DNA of 64,000 nucleotides from Pseudomonas citri. GTDB lineage: Bacteria > Pseudomonadota > Gammaproteobacteria > Pseudomonadales > Pseudomonadaceae. A program made the position numbers and the translations under genes. The notes under the pieces were generated by a model that saw only the letters and a program-made list of their open reading frames with translations, was not told where the DNA came from and did not search any database. Below are positions 52,262-60,503 of this stretch, in pieces. How positions within the stretch are numbered: position 1 is the first letter of the stretch; each line of letters opens with the position of its first letter. The stretch is from positions 1 through 64,000 of the forward strand of contig NZ_JAODAB010000018.1 in the NCBI RefSeq assembly GCF_025336485.1. Direction: 5' to 3'.

Positions 52262-53986
52262 ATGAATAGATCTTCCGCGTTGCTCCTCGCTCTTGCCTTG
52301 CTCAGCGGCTGCCAGTCCATGGCCCCCGTTTCGACGGACGGTACGCCGCCGGTCGACGACAGCACGCAAGCCCCTGAAAAACCCAAGGTCTACGGCTCGT
52401 TCAGCGAAGAAACCATCTTCAGCCTGCTGAGCGCCGAACTGGCAGGCCAGCGCAATCGCTTCGACATTGCCCTGGACAACTACGTGACCCAGGCCATCAA
52501 CACCCAGGACCCGGGCATCTCCGAGCGGGCGTTTCGCATCGCCGAATACCTGGGCGCCGACCAGCCCGCGCTGGATACCGCGCTGATCTGGGCCCGAAAC
52601 GCGCCGGACGATCTTGAAGCGCAACGGGCCGCCGCCGTACAACTGGCCCGCGCCGGACGCTACGACGAATCCATGACCTATATGGAAAAAGTCCTGCAGG
52701 GCAAGGGCGACACCCACTTCGATTTCCTGGCGCTGTCCGCTGCCGACACGGACCAGGAAACCCGTAGCGGCCTGATGAAGAGCTTCGATCGCCTGTTGCA
52801 ACGCCACCCGAACAACGGCCAGCTGATCTTTGGCAAGGCCCTGCTGTTGCAGCAGGACGGCGACAGCCAGGGCGCCCTTGCCCTGCTCGAAGACAACCCG
52901 CCGGAAGCCGGCGAAGTGGCGCCGATCCTGCTGCGCGCACGCCTGCTGCAAGGCTTGGGACGCGGCGAGGAAGCCCTGCCGCTGCTGGAAAAAAGCATCA
53001 AGAAGTACCCGGACGACAAACGCCTGCGCCTCACCTACGCCCGCATGCTGGTGGAAAACAACCGCATGGACGACGCCAAGGTGGAGTTCTCCAGCCTGCT
53101 CCAGCAATACCCGGAGGATGACGAATTGCGTTATTCCCTGGCGCTGGTTTGCCTGGAAGCCAAGGCCTGGGCAGAGGCCAAGGGTTACCTGGAGGACCTG
53201 ATCGCCCGGGAAAGCCACGTCGATTCGGCGCACCTGAACCTGGGGCGCATCGCCGAAGAACGCAACGATCCCGAGAGCGCACTCATCGAGTACGCCCAGG
53301 TCGGACCGGGCAATGACTACCTGCCGGCGCAGTTGCGCCAGGCCGATATCCTGATGGGCAACGGCAAGACCTCCGACGCCCAGAGTCGCCTGGCGGTACA
53401 GCGCGACGCCCAACCTGACTACGCGATCCAGTTGTACCTGATCGAAGCCGAGACCCTCTCGGCCAACAACCAGGGCGACAAAGCCTGGAACGTACTGCAC
53501 CAGGCCCTGAAGCAGTACCCGGACGACCTGAACCTGCTGTACACCCGGGCGATGCTGGCGGAAAAACGCAATGACCTGGCCCAGATGGAGAAGGATCTGC
53601 GCCTGATCATCCAGCGCGACCCGGACAACGCCATGGCCCTCAACGCCCTGGGCTACACCTTGTCGGACCGTACCACCCGCTACGCCGAAGCCAAGGTGCT
53701 GATCGAACAGGCCCACCAGATCAATCCGGAAGACCCTGCGGTGCTCGACAGCCTCGGCTGGGTGAATTTCCGCCTGGGCAATCTCGACGAGGCCGAACGC
53801 CTGCTGCGCCAGGCCCTGGAGCGCTTTCCCGATCAGGAAGTCGCCGCGCACCTGGGCGAAGTCCTGTGGGCCAACGGCAAACAACGCGAGGCCCGGCAGG
53901 TCTGGAGCAAGTTCCTCAAGGAACAGCCCGACAGCCCCGCCCTGCGCAGCACCATCAAACGCCTGACCGGATCCGAGACCCTTTAA
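52262..53986 (+). CDS. TPR-repeat lipoprotein upstream of lolB
   Basis: A 574-residue envelope protein. The lipobox LALLSGC places lipidated Cys at residue 17, and the rest is a long run of TPR-like helical pairs (for example LLQQDGDSQGALALLED, LEKSIKKYPDDKRLRLTYARML, AHLNLGRIAEERNDPESALIEY, ALNALGYTLSDRTTRYAEAKV, in parts). Proteins at this position (PA4667-like) are conserved beside lolB but have no assigned function. It is 4 bases from lolB, starting the operon lolB-ispE-tRNA-prs. Confidence 0.85.
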   Translation: MNRSSALLLALALLSGCQSMAPVSTDGTPPVDDSTQAPEKPKVYGSFSEETIFSLLSAELAGQRNRFDIALDNYVTQAINTQDPGISERAFRIAEYLGADQPALDTALIWARNAPDDLEAQRAAAVQLARAGRYDESMTYMEKVLQGKGDTHFDFLALSAADTDQETRSGLMKSFDRLLQRHPNNGQLIFGKALLLQQDGDSQGALALLEDNPPEAGEVAPILLRARLLQGLGRGEEALPLLEKSIKKYPDDKRLRLTYARMLVENNRMDDAKVEFSSLLQQYPEDDELRYSLALVCLEAKAWAEAKGYLEDLIARESHVDSAHLNLGRIAEERNDPESALIEYAQVGPGNDYLPAQLRQADILMGNGKTSDAQSRLAVQRDAQPDYAIQLYLIEAETLSANNQGDKAWNVLHQALKQYPDDLNLLYTRAMLAEKRNDLAQMEKDLRLIIQRDPDNAMALNALGYTLSDRTTRYAEAKVLIEQAHQINPEDPAVLDSLGWVNFRLGNLDEAERLLRQALERFPDQEVAAHLGEVLWANGKQREARQVWSKFLKEQPDSPALRSTIKRLTGSETL

Positions 53987-53990
53987 GATT

Positions 53991-54608
53991 ATGTTCTTGC
54001 GCCATTTCATCGTTGTCAGTCTCATCGCCCTGCTCGCCGGCTGTACCGGCCTGGGCACCCGCGAATCCGTCCAGGGCCACGGCAACCCGGCCCAGTGGCG
54101 CGCACACAAGGAACAACTCGCCGCCCTCGACGGCTGGCAGATCGACGGCAAGATCGGCATACGTGCCCCCAAGGACTCCGGCAGCGGCACGCTGTTCTGG
54201 CTGCAACGCCAGGATTACTACGACATCCGCCTGTCCGGCCCACTGGGGCGCGGTGCGGCGCGGCTGACCGGCCGTCCGGGCCAGGTCTCGCTGGAAGTCG
54301 CCAACCAGGGCCGCTATGAGGCGCCCACACCCGAGGCGCTGCTGGAAGAACAGCTGGGCTGGCAATTACCGGTGTCCCATTTGACCTGGTGGGTCCGCGG
54401 GTTGCCCGCACCGGACAGCAAGAGTCGCCTGACTCTGGACACCGACAGCCGCCTGTCCAACCTGGAACAGGACGACTGGAAGATCGAATACCTCAGCTAT
54501 GCCCAGCAGAACGGCTACTGGCTGCCCGAGCGGATCAAACTGCACGGCAGCGACCTGGACGTCACCCTGGTGATCAAGCAATGGCAGCCACGCAAGCTGG
54601 GGCAATGA
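53991..54608 (+). CDS. lolB: Outer-membrane lipoprotein receptor
   Basis: A 205-residue lipoprotein (lipobox LIALLAGC, Cys18) that accepts lipoproteins from LolA and inserts them in the outer membrane. WQIDGKIGIRAPKDSGSGTLFW near residue 43, LPVSHLTWWVRGLP and the C-terminal GYWLPERIKLHGSDLDVTLVI fit LolB. The stop is 1 base from the ispE ATG. Confidence 0.94.
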   Translation: MFLRHFIVVSLIALLAGCTGLGTRESVQGHGNPAQWRAHKEQLAALDGWQIDGKIGIRAPKDSGSGTLFWLQRQDYYDIRLSGPLGRGAARLTGRPGQVSLEVANQGRYEAPTPEALLEEQLGWQLPVSHLTWWVRGLPAPDSKSRLTLDTDSRLSNLEQDDWKIEYLSYAQQNGYWLPERIKLHGSDLDVTLVIKQWQPRKLGQ

Positions 54609-54609
54609 C

Positions 54610-55461
54610 ATGACCGCCGCCCGCCTGACCCTGCCTTCCCCGGCCAAGCTCAACCTGATGCTGCACATCCTCGGCCGCCGTCCGGACGGTTATCACGAGT
54701 TGCAGACGATTTTTCAGTTCCTGGACTACGGAGACGAAATCACCTTTGCCGTGCGCGACGACGGCGTGATTCGCCTGCACACCGAATTCGAAGGTGTTCC
54801 CCACGACAGCAACCTGATCGTCAGGGCCGCGAAAAAACTCCAGGAGCAATCCGGTTGCCCACTGGGCATCGATATCTGGATCGAAAAAATCCTGCCCATG
54901 GGCGGCGGCATCGGTGGTGGCAGCTCCAATGCGGCGACCACCCTGCTCGGCCTCAACCACTTGTGGCAACTCGGCTGGGACGAGGATCGCCTCGCAGCCC
55001 TGGGCCTGACGCTGGGCGCCGACGTCCCGGTTTTCGTGCGTGGACACGCTGCTTTTGCCGAGGGCGTTGGGGAAAAACTCACGCCGGTAGAACCCGAAGA
55101 ACCTTGGTACGTGGTACTGGTGCCGCAAGTATTTGTAAGTACAGCAGAAATTTTTTCAGATCCACTGTTGACACGTAACTCTCCTCCCATTAAAGTGCGC
55201 CCCGTTCCCAAGGGAAACAGTCGAAATGACTGCTTACCGGTGGTAACAAGGCGTTACCCAGATGTTCGTAACGCATTGGATTTGTTAGGTAATTTTACCG
55301 AAGCAAAACTCACCGGAACTGGAAGTTGTGTGTTTGGGGGCTTCCCAAGCAAAGCTGAAGCTGATAAAGTCTCGGCCCTTCTTACAGAGACCCTTACAGG
55401 GTTTGTAGCAAAAGGAAGCAACATCTCGATGTTGCATCGCAAGCTGCAAGACCTGCTCTAA
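54610..55461 (+). CDS. ispE: 4-diphosphocytidyl-2-C-methyl-D-erythritol kinase
   Basis: A 283-residue GHMP kinase of the non-mevalonate isoprenoid pathway. LPSPAKLNLMLHI and GYHELQTIFQFLDYGD are at the N-terminus, the ATP-binding PMGGGIGGGSSNAATTL near residue 97, and TGTGSCVFGGF near 237. The first 170 codons use the usual GC-rich codons. From about 55130 the remaining 110 codons switch to AT-richer, rarer codons (TTA, GTA, AGT, GCA) without loss of motifs. An internal promoter candidate lies in that part. Confidence 0.95.
   Translation: MTAARLTLPSPAKLNLMLHILGRRPDGYHELQTIFQFLDYGDEITFAVRDDGVIRLHTEFEGVPHDSNLIVRAAKKLQEQSGCPLGIDIWIEKILPMGGGIGGGSSNAATTLLGLNHLWQLGWDEDRLAALGLTLGADVPVFVRGHAAFAEGVGEKLTPVEPEEPWYVVLVPQVFVSTAEIFSDPLLTRNSPPIKVRPVPKGNSRNDCLPVVTRRYPDVRNALDLLGNFTEAKLTGTGSCVFGGFPSKAEADKVSALLTETLTGFVAKGSNISMLHRKLQDLL
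55168..55196 (+). promoter_or_regulatory. Candidate internal promoter in ispE for tRNA-Gln and prs
   Basis: A perfect -35 TTGACA (55168-55173), a 17-base spacer and TAAAGT (55191-55196) lie inside the ispE coding sequence, 300 bases before tRNA-Gln. The AT-rich, atypical codons in this stretch could reflect selection for this signal. Transcription from here would make the tRNA and prs independent of the lolB-ispE transcript. Confidence 0.5.
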
Positions 55462-55498
55462 AAGGAACCGAGTGCTGGGCACTCGCAGCAACAGATAC

Positions 55499-55573
55499 AG
55501 GGGCGTCGCCAAGCGGTAAGGCAGCAGGTTTTGATCCTGCCATGCGTTGGTTCGAATCCAGCCGCCCCTGCCA
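55499..55573 (+). tRNA. tRNA-Gln (TTG anticodon)
   Basis: A 75-base cloverleaf: acceptor AGGGGCG/CGCCCCT, discriminator G, genomically encoded CCA (55571-55573), anticodon stem CAGG/CCTG with loop TTTTGAT and anticodon TTG at 55531-55533, and T-loop GGTTCGAATCC. It sits between ispE and prs. A GAGTGC/GCACTC hairpin lies at 55470-55484, just upstream. Confidence 0.96.
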
Positions 55574-55619
55574 TTTTCCTATACTCATCCAGGTTACCCT
55601 CAGCCTTCAGGTACTGCGC

Positions 55620-56561
55620 GTGTCCAAGATGATGGTCTTTACGGGGAACGCCAACCCCGATCTGGCTCGGCGTGTCGTACGTCAGCTGCATATCCCTCTC
55701 GGTGACATTTCTGTCGGTAAGTTCTCCGACGGCGAAATCACTGCCGAGATCAATGAAAACGTTCGCGGTAAAGACGTCTTCATTATTCAGCCGACTTGCG
55801 CTCCGACCAACGATAACCTGATGGAACTCGTCGTGATGGCTGATGCCTTCCGCCGTTCCTCGGCTACTCGTATCACTGCTGTTATTCCTTACTTTGGTTA
55901 TGCCCGTCAGGATCGCCGTCCGCGTTCCGCACGTGTGGCAATCAGCGCGAAAGTCGTGGCTGATATGCTGACCGTAGTCGGCATCGACCGTGTCCTCACG
56001 GTTGATCTGCATGCTGACCAGATTCAGGGCTTCTTCGATATCCCCGTGGACAACATCTACGGCTCCCCGGTCCTGGTGGACGATATCGAAGACCAGCGCT
56101 TCGAAAACCTGATGATCGTGTCTCCGGACATTGGTGGCGTCGTGCGTGCACGGGCCGTTGCCAAATCCCTGGGCGTGGATCTGGGTATCATCGACAAACG
56201 CCGTGAGAAAGCCAATCACTCCGAAGTGATGCACATCATCGGTGACGTCGAAGGGCGTACCTGTATTCTGGTCGATGATATGGTCGATACCGCCGGCACC
56301 CTGTGCCACGCGGCCAAGGCCTTGAAAGAGCATGGCGCAGCCAAGGTCTTTGCCTACTGCACACACCCTGTGCTGTCGGGTCGAGCGATCGAGAACATCG
56401 AAAATTCCGTGCTGGACGAGCTGGTGGTGACCAACACCATCCCGCTGTCCGCTGCCGCACAAGCCTGCGTACGTATCCGCCAGTTGGATATCGCGCCGGT
56501 GGTTGCCGAGGCGGTTCGCCGCATCAGCAACGAAGAATCGATCAGTGCGATGTTCCGCTAA
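55620..56561 (+). CDS. prs: Ribose-phosphate pyrophosphokinase (PRPP synthetase)
   Basis: A 313-residue enzyme making PRPP from ribose-5-phosphate and ATP for nucleotides, His, Trp and NAD. I choose the GTG at 55620 (V/MSKMMVFTGNANPDLARR), which gives the usual pseudomonad length. YFGYARQDRR, VDLHADQIQGFFDIPVDN and the PRPP loop CILVDDMVDTAGT are intact. It supplies the PRPP used by hpt and upp encoded in the same window. A terminator follows. Confidence 0.95.
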   Translation: MSKMMVFTGNANPDLARRVVRQLHIPLGDISVGKFSDGEITAEINENVRGKDVFIIQPTCAPTNDNLMELVVMADAFRRSSATRITAVIPYFGYARQDRRPRSARVAISAKVVADMLTVVGIDRVLTVDLHADQIQGFFDIPVDNIYGSPVLVDDIEDQRFENLMIVSPDIGGVVRARAVAKSLGVDLGIIDKRREKANHSEVMHIIGDVEGRTCILVDDMVDTAGTLCHAAKALKEHGAAKVFAYCTHPVLSGRAIENIENSVLDELVVTNTIPLSAAAQACVRIRQLDIAPVVAEAVRRISNEESISAMFR

Positions 56562-56600
56562 GGGCGCTGCCCTGGCGATGACATCCCGCTGACGAAACGC

Positions 56601-56638
56601 GCCCCGCCCCAACACTCATGTTGGGGCGGGGCTTTTTT
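56601..56638 (+). terminator. Rho-independent terminator after prs
   Basis: A 13-bp perfect stem GCCCCGCCCCAAC/GTTGGGGCGGGGC with a 6-base loop is followed by TTTTTT. It ends the ispE/tRNA/prs transcript and separates it from rplY. Confidence 0.95.
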
Positions 56639-56699
56639 GCCCATCCGCTTTGACGTCGGTCGCAGACGTCACCCGGAATGGCTATTTTGGAGATACAAA

Positions 56700-57299
56700 A
56701 TGACTGATTTCATCCTGAACGCCCAAGCGCGTACCGACCTGGGGAAAGGTGCGAGCCGCCGCCTGCGTCGTATCGCCAGCCAAGTTCCTGCCGTTGTATA
56801 CGGTGGTGACAAGGCCCCTGAGTCCATCACCATGCTGGCCAAAGAAGTGGCCAAGCTGTTCGAAGACGAGGCTGCTTTCAGCCACGTGATCGAACTGAAC
56901 GTTGATGGCAAGAAGCAGAACGTCATCGTTAAAGCGATGCAGCGTCACCCGGCCAAGCAGTTCATCATGCACGCTGACTTCGTTCGCGTCGTGGCTGGCC
57001 AGAAACTGGCCGCTACCGTTCCAGTGCACTTCATCAACGAAGCAGCTCCAATCAAGAAAGGCGGCGAAATCTCGCACGTGACTTCCGAACTGGAAATCTC
57101 CTGCCTGCCGAAAGACCTGCCTGAATTCATCGAAGTCGACCTGGCTGACGCCGAAATCGGCACGATCATTCACCTGTCCAACCTCAAAGCCCCTAAAGGC
57201 GTTGAGTTCGTTGCCCTGGCGCACGGCGATGACAAGGCTGTTGCCAACGTCCACGCTCCACGTGTTGCTCCAGAAGCTACTGAAGGCGCAGCAGAGTAA
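56700..57299 (+). CDS. rplY: 50S ribosomal protein L25/general stress protein Ctc
   Basis: A 199-residue long-form L25 (N-terminal 5S-rRNA-binding domain plus C-terminal CTC beta domain). LNAQARTDLGKGASRRLRR and PAVVYGGDKAPESI are the RNA-binding part; LSNLKAPKGVEFVALAHGDDKAVA lies in the C-terminal domain (in parts). The start at 56700 follows TTGGAG. Codon use is strongly biased to preferred codons, as expected for a ribosomal protein. Confidence 0.96.
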   Translation: MTDFILNAQARTDLGKGASRRLRRIASQVPAVVYGGDKAPESITMLAKEVAKLFEDEAAFSHVIELNVDGKKQNVIVKAMQRHPAKQFIMHADFVRVVAGQKLAATVPVHFINEAAPIKKGGEISHVTSELEISCLPKDLPEFIEVDLADAEIGTIIHLSNLKAPKGVEFVALAHGDDKAVANVHAPRVAPEATEGAAE

Positions 57300-57462
57300 T
57301 TTCACTCTGTCGCCGGAGTGAGCGGAAACATCGCGGACTGGAACGTAGCGAAACAGCGGGCGAGCACGCGAAGTTTACTTAACGGTAGATTCGCCATTTT
57401 CGTCCACTGTCGCCTCACCGGATCGCGACCTTGTTATCCACACTCCAGGAAGGGCCCCTATC

Positions 57463-58047
57463 GTGACTGCCATTAAACTGATCGTTGGCCTGGGAAATCC
57501 AGGCGCCGAATACGAACAGACCCGGCATAACGCAGGGGCCCTTTTTGTTGAGCGCGTCGCGCACGCACATGGCGTCAGCCTGGCAGCCGATCGCAAATAT
57601 TTCGGCCTGACCGGGCGCTTCTCGCACCAGGGTCAGGATGTTCGTCTGTTGATCCCCACCACCTACATGAACCGCAGCGGCCAGGCCGTGGCGGCATTGG
57701 CAGGTTTCTTCCGCATCAAGCCTGAAGAGATCCTGGTGGCCCACGACGAACTCGACCTGCCTCCGGGCGTTGCCAAGCTCAAGCAGGGCGGCGGCCATGG
57801 CGGTCACAACGGGCTGCGCGACATCATCGCGCAGTTGGGAAACCAGAACACCTTTCACCGCCTGCGACTTGGCATTGGCCATCCAGGCGTTGCCAGCATG
57901 GTTTCAAACTTTGTCCTGGGTCGTGCGCCTCGCGCCGAACAGGAAAAACTCGATGCCAGCATCGACTTTGCCCTCGGCGTGCTGCCGGATATCCTCGCCG
58001 GTGAATGGAACCGCGCGATGAAAAACCTGCACAGCCAGAAGGCCTGA
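57463..58047 (+). CDS. pth: Peptidyl-tRNA hydrolase
   Basis: A 194-residue enzyme recycling tRNA from peptidyl-tRNA drop-off. IVGLGNPGAEYEQTRHNAG holds the catalytic His and Asn, TTYMNRSGQAV and HDELDLPPGVAKLKQGGGHGGHNGLRDI the rest of the site (in parts). The start codon is GTG at 57463, after AGGAAGGG. The gene is followed 23 bases later by ychF, the common pairing. Confidence 0.96.
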   Translation: MTAIKLIVGLGNPGAEYEQTRHNAGALFVERVAHAHGVSLAADRKYFGLTGRFSHQGQDVRLLIPTTYMNRSGQAVAALAGFFRIKPEEILVAHDELDLPPGVAKLKQGGGHGGHNGLRDIIAQLGNQNTFHRLRLGIGHPGVASMVSNFVLGRAPRAEQEKLDASIDFALGVLPDILAGEWNRAMKNLHSQKA

Positions 58048-58070
58048 CTCTAACTCCTTGGGGAAATACC

Positions 58071-59171
58071 ATGGGATTCAATTGCGGCATCGTCGGCCTG
58101 CCTAACGTCGGCAAGTCCACCCTGTTCAACGCCCTGACCAAATCCGGTATCGCGGCGGAGAACTTCCCCTTCTGCACCATCGAGCCGAACAGCGGTATCG
58201 TGCCGATGCCCGACGCGCGCCTGGATGCACTGGCAGCCATCGTCAATCCCAAGCGCATCCTGCCGACCACCATGGAATTCGTCGACATCGCGGGCCTGGT
58301 GGCCGGTGCCTCGAAAGGTGAAGGCCTGGGCAACAAGTTCCTGGCCAACATCCGTGAAACCGACGCCATCGCCCACGTGGTGCGCTGCTTCGAAGACGAG
58401 AACGTGATTCACGTTTCCAACAGCGTCGACCCGAAACGCGACATCGAGATCATCGACCTGGAACTGATCTTCGCCGACCTCGACAGCTGCGAAAAGCAAC
58501 TGCAGAAAGTCGCGCGCAACGCCAAGGGTGGCGACAAGGACGCCGTGGTCCAGAAAGGCCTGCTGGAGCAATTGATCGCTCACTTCACCGAAGGCAAGCC
58601 TGCCCGCAGCCTGATGAAAAACATGAGCACCGACGAAAAACTGGTGATCAAGGGTTTCCACCTGCTGACCACCAAACCGGTCATGTACATCGCCAACGTC
58701 GCTGAAGACGGCTTCGAGAACAACCCGCACCTGGACGTGGTCAAGGCCATCGCCGAAGAAGAAGGCGCCGTGGTCGTTCCGGTCTGCAACAAGATCGAGG
58801 CCGAGATCGCCGAGCTGGACGACGGTGAAGAGAAGGACATGTTCCTCGAGGCCCTGGGCCTGGAAGAGCCTGGCCTGAACCGCGTGATCCGCGCCGGCTA
58901 CGCCATGCTCAACCTGCAGACCTACTTCACCGCTGGCGTTGAAGAAGTCCGCGCCTGGACCGTTCGCGTCGGCGCCACCGCCCCCCAAGCCGCCGGCGTG
59001 ATCCACACCGACTTCGAAAAAGGCTTCATCCGCGCCGAAGTCATCGCCTACGCCGACTTCATCCAGTACAAGGGCGAAGCCGGTGCCAAGGAAGCCGGCA
59101 AATGGCGTCTGGAAGGCAAGGAATACATCGTCAAGGACGGCGACGTGATGCACTTCCGCTTCAACGTCTAA
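58071..59171 (+). CDS. ychF: Redox-regulated ATPase YchF
   Basis: A 366-residue Obg-family P-loop NTPase with ATP preference. GIVGLPNVGKSTLFNAL is the G1 loop at residues 6-22, FVDIAGLVAGASKGEGLGNKFL is G3, and the usual NKxD is replaced by a NKIE-type motif (VCNKIEAEI), as expected for YchF. A C-terminal TGS-like domain begins near residue 278 (LNLQTYFTAGVEEVRAWT). The ATG at 58071 is preferred to an upstream start because AGGGGA-like GGGGAAA precedes it. Confidence 0.96.
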   Translation: MGFNCGIVGLPNVGKSTLFNALTKSGIAAENFPFCTIEPNSGIVPMPDARLDALAAIVNPKRILPTTMEFVDIAGLVAGASKGEGLGNKFLANIRETDAIAHVVRCFEDENVIHVSNSVDPKRDIEIIDLELIFADLDSCEKQLQKVARNAKGGDKDAVVQKGLLEQLIAHFTEGKPARSLMKNMSTDEKLVIKGFHLLTTKPVMYIANVAEDGFENNPHLDVVKAIAEEEGAVVVPVCNKIEAEIAELDDGEEKDMFLEALGLEEPGLNRVIRAGYAMLNLQTYFTAGVEEVRAWTVRVGATAPQAAGVIHTDFEKGFIRAEVIAYADFIQYKGEAGAKEAGKWRLEGKEYIVKDGDVMHFRFNV

Positions 59172-59185
59172 GCGTCGTTGGTATC

Positions 59186-59215
59186 GAAAAAGCCGCGTTG
59201 ATCCGCGGCTTTTTC
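59186..59215 (+). terminator. Rho-independent terminator after ychF
   Basis: GAAAAAGCCGCG and CGCGGCTTTTTC pair around TTGATC-type loop bases, with T-rich ending. It lies 15 bases after the ychF stop and would also work on the minus strand for the converging hypothetical gene. Confidence 0.92.
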
Positions 59216-59244
59216 GTGGGCGGCTGTCCCGTCCTGGTGCGCGG

Positions 59245-59832
59245 TTAGAACAGATACCCCATATAGATCGCCGCGCCACCACCGGCCTGCACGCCGGCAT
59301 TCATGCCAGCCATTACCACCGCGCCCTTTGCCGACTGCAGCAACTGCCGGTTGACCGTACTGGAAGCAATGAGCGACGTCGCGGGACTGGCGTTCAAGGC
59401 CACCGATAACGCCAGCAACTTGGGATCGAGCCCGAACAACAGGGCCGTGGCCGAACCGCCCACCACCAGGCCACCGCCCACTTCGGTGTAGATGCAGGGC
59501 CCGGTGATGTCGTCGTCGGTCAAGTCACGACTGGCCAGCGCGTCGCTGACAAACACCTTGCCAAAGCTGGGAAAAGCCTCTGCCGCACCGGCCGCCCCCA
59601 CGCTCTTGCCCTTGATCTGGATATTGACCTTGCCGAAACGCGGCAGCCGCGCGCCAAATCCGGCCCCTACCCCGACACCGCCATAGCGGTAGCTGACGTC
59701 CTTGCCTTCTGGTGAACGCAGGATGATCGAACCGCCACTGCCCGCCACCAGCGCGACGGTCAGGCCGCCGCCGCTGGCGGTCTGGTACTGCCAGCGACTC
59801 TCATTGACCGGGATCGGAATGTTGTAGCTCAT
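59245..59832 (-). CDS. Hypothetical glycine-rich protein
   Basis: A 195-residue protein rich in Gly, Ala and Val with alternating strands (GGGLTVALVAGSGGSIILRS, YGGVGVGAGFGARLPRFGKVN, in parts) that resembles a beta structure or membrane-embedded hairpins. It has ISGPC-type GPCIYTEVGGGL in the middle and one hydrophobic stretch near the C-terminus. No signal peptide is evident (MSYNIPIPVNESRW). No family was recognised. It is 3 bases after the DUF3592-like gene and co-transcribed with it. Confidence 0.65.
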   Translation of the reverse strand: MSYNIPIPVNESRWQYQTASGGGLTVALVAGSGGSIILRSPEGKDVSYRYGGVGVGAGFGARLPRFGKVNIQIKGKSVGAAGAAEAFPSFGKVFVSDALASRDLTDDDITGPCIYTEVGGGLVVGGSATALLFGLDPKLLALSVALNASPATSLIASSTVNRQLLQSAKGAVVMAGMNAGVQAGGGAAIYMGYLF

Positions 59833-59835
59833 GCT

Positions 59836-60279
59836 TCAAAGTCCTTTATGTGAATGAACCGCACCGCGACCGCGCTGGCGAATGGCTTTTACCCAACCAG
59901 CCAAGGCAAACATCAGACCGAGGGCCCCCAGCAGCCCGGAAGGCCCCCACAATGCACCTGGATCATCGATGACAGCGCTGCCGGCCGGCTGCTCAGGCAA
60001 GTAATGCACCCGTACCGCCTCTCCCTGGTGATAACCAAAGATCAAGCCCCCCTGGGGGTAAGAGATTTTTTCGCCAGTGTCTGTGGTAAAGACAATCTCG
60101 GGGTGCGAGCCACCGGCATTCAGGTGGCTGACGATACCATCGGCGGTCCGTGCGTAAGCGAGGAACTCGCGTCGATCAAGGGAGAGGTTGGCAGCAATGC
60201 CCAACAGGCCAATACCAATCAGGGCAAACAGCAGGCCCAGCAATACATTCCCGAGGCGTGACGGGGTGTGGTTAGCCAT
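59836..60279 (-). CDS. DUF3592-like membrane protein
   Basis: A 147-residue protein with two membrane segments, VLLGLLFALIGIGLLGIAANL near residues 12-32 (in parts) and LLGALGLMFALAGWVKAI near the C-terminus, around an external domain containing HPEIVFTTDTGEKISYPQGG and EAVRVHYLPEQP. This matches DUF3592. The function is unknown. It is the first gene of a two-gene unit with the glycine-rich protein. Confidence 0.75.
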   Translation of the reverse strand: MANHTPSRLGNVLLGLLFALIGIGLLGIAANLSLDRREFLAYARTADGIVSHLNAGGSHPEIVFTTDTGEKISYPQGGLIFGYHQGEAVRVHYLPEQPAGSAVIDDPGALWGPSGLLGALGLMFALAGWVKAIRQRGRGAVHSHKGL

Positions 60280-60503
60280 GGCGGGTCTCAGTACTCATCC
60301 ATGAAAGAGGAGGTCAGGATAGCAAGAAGCTTCGTTCAGATCCGCTCATTTGCTGGCTGAAGCGGCCCCCAAGTACAACAATACGGGGCACCGGCATCTT
60401 GAGAAAGGGTCGATGACCTCGGGATGGCCCTGTGTCCGACGTCACTGGTGGGCAAGGACTTGTCCACAGGGCGAGGCATCCCTGGCCTTCCAACACAAGG
60501 ACG

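Noticed and set aside
52199..54190. 663-codon minus-strand frame over the TPR gene
   Set aside because: Antisense shadow; repetitive Gln/Val/Leu composition without domains, while the plus strand encodes a TPR lipoprotein.
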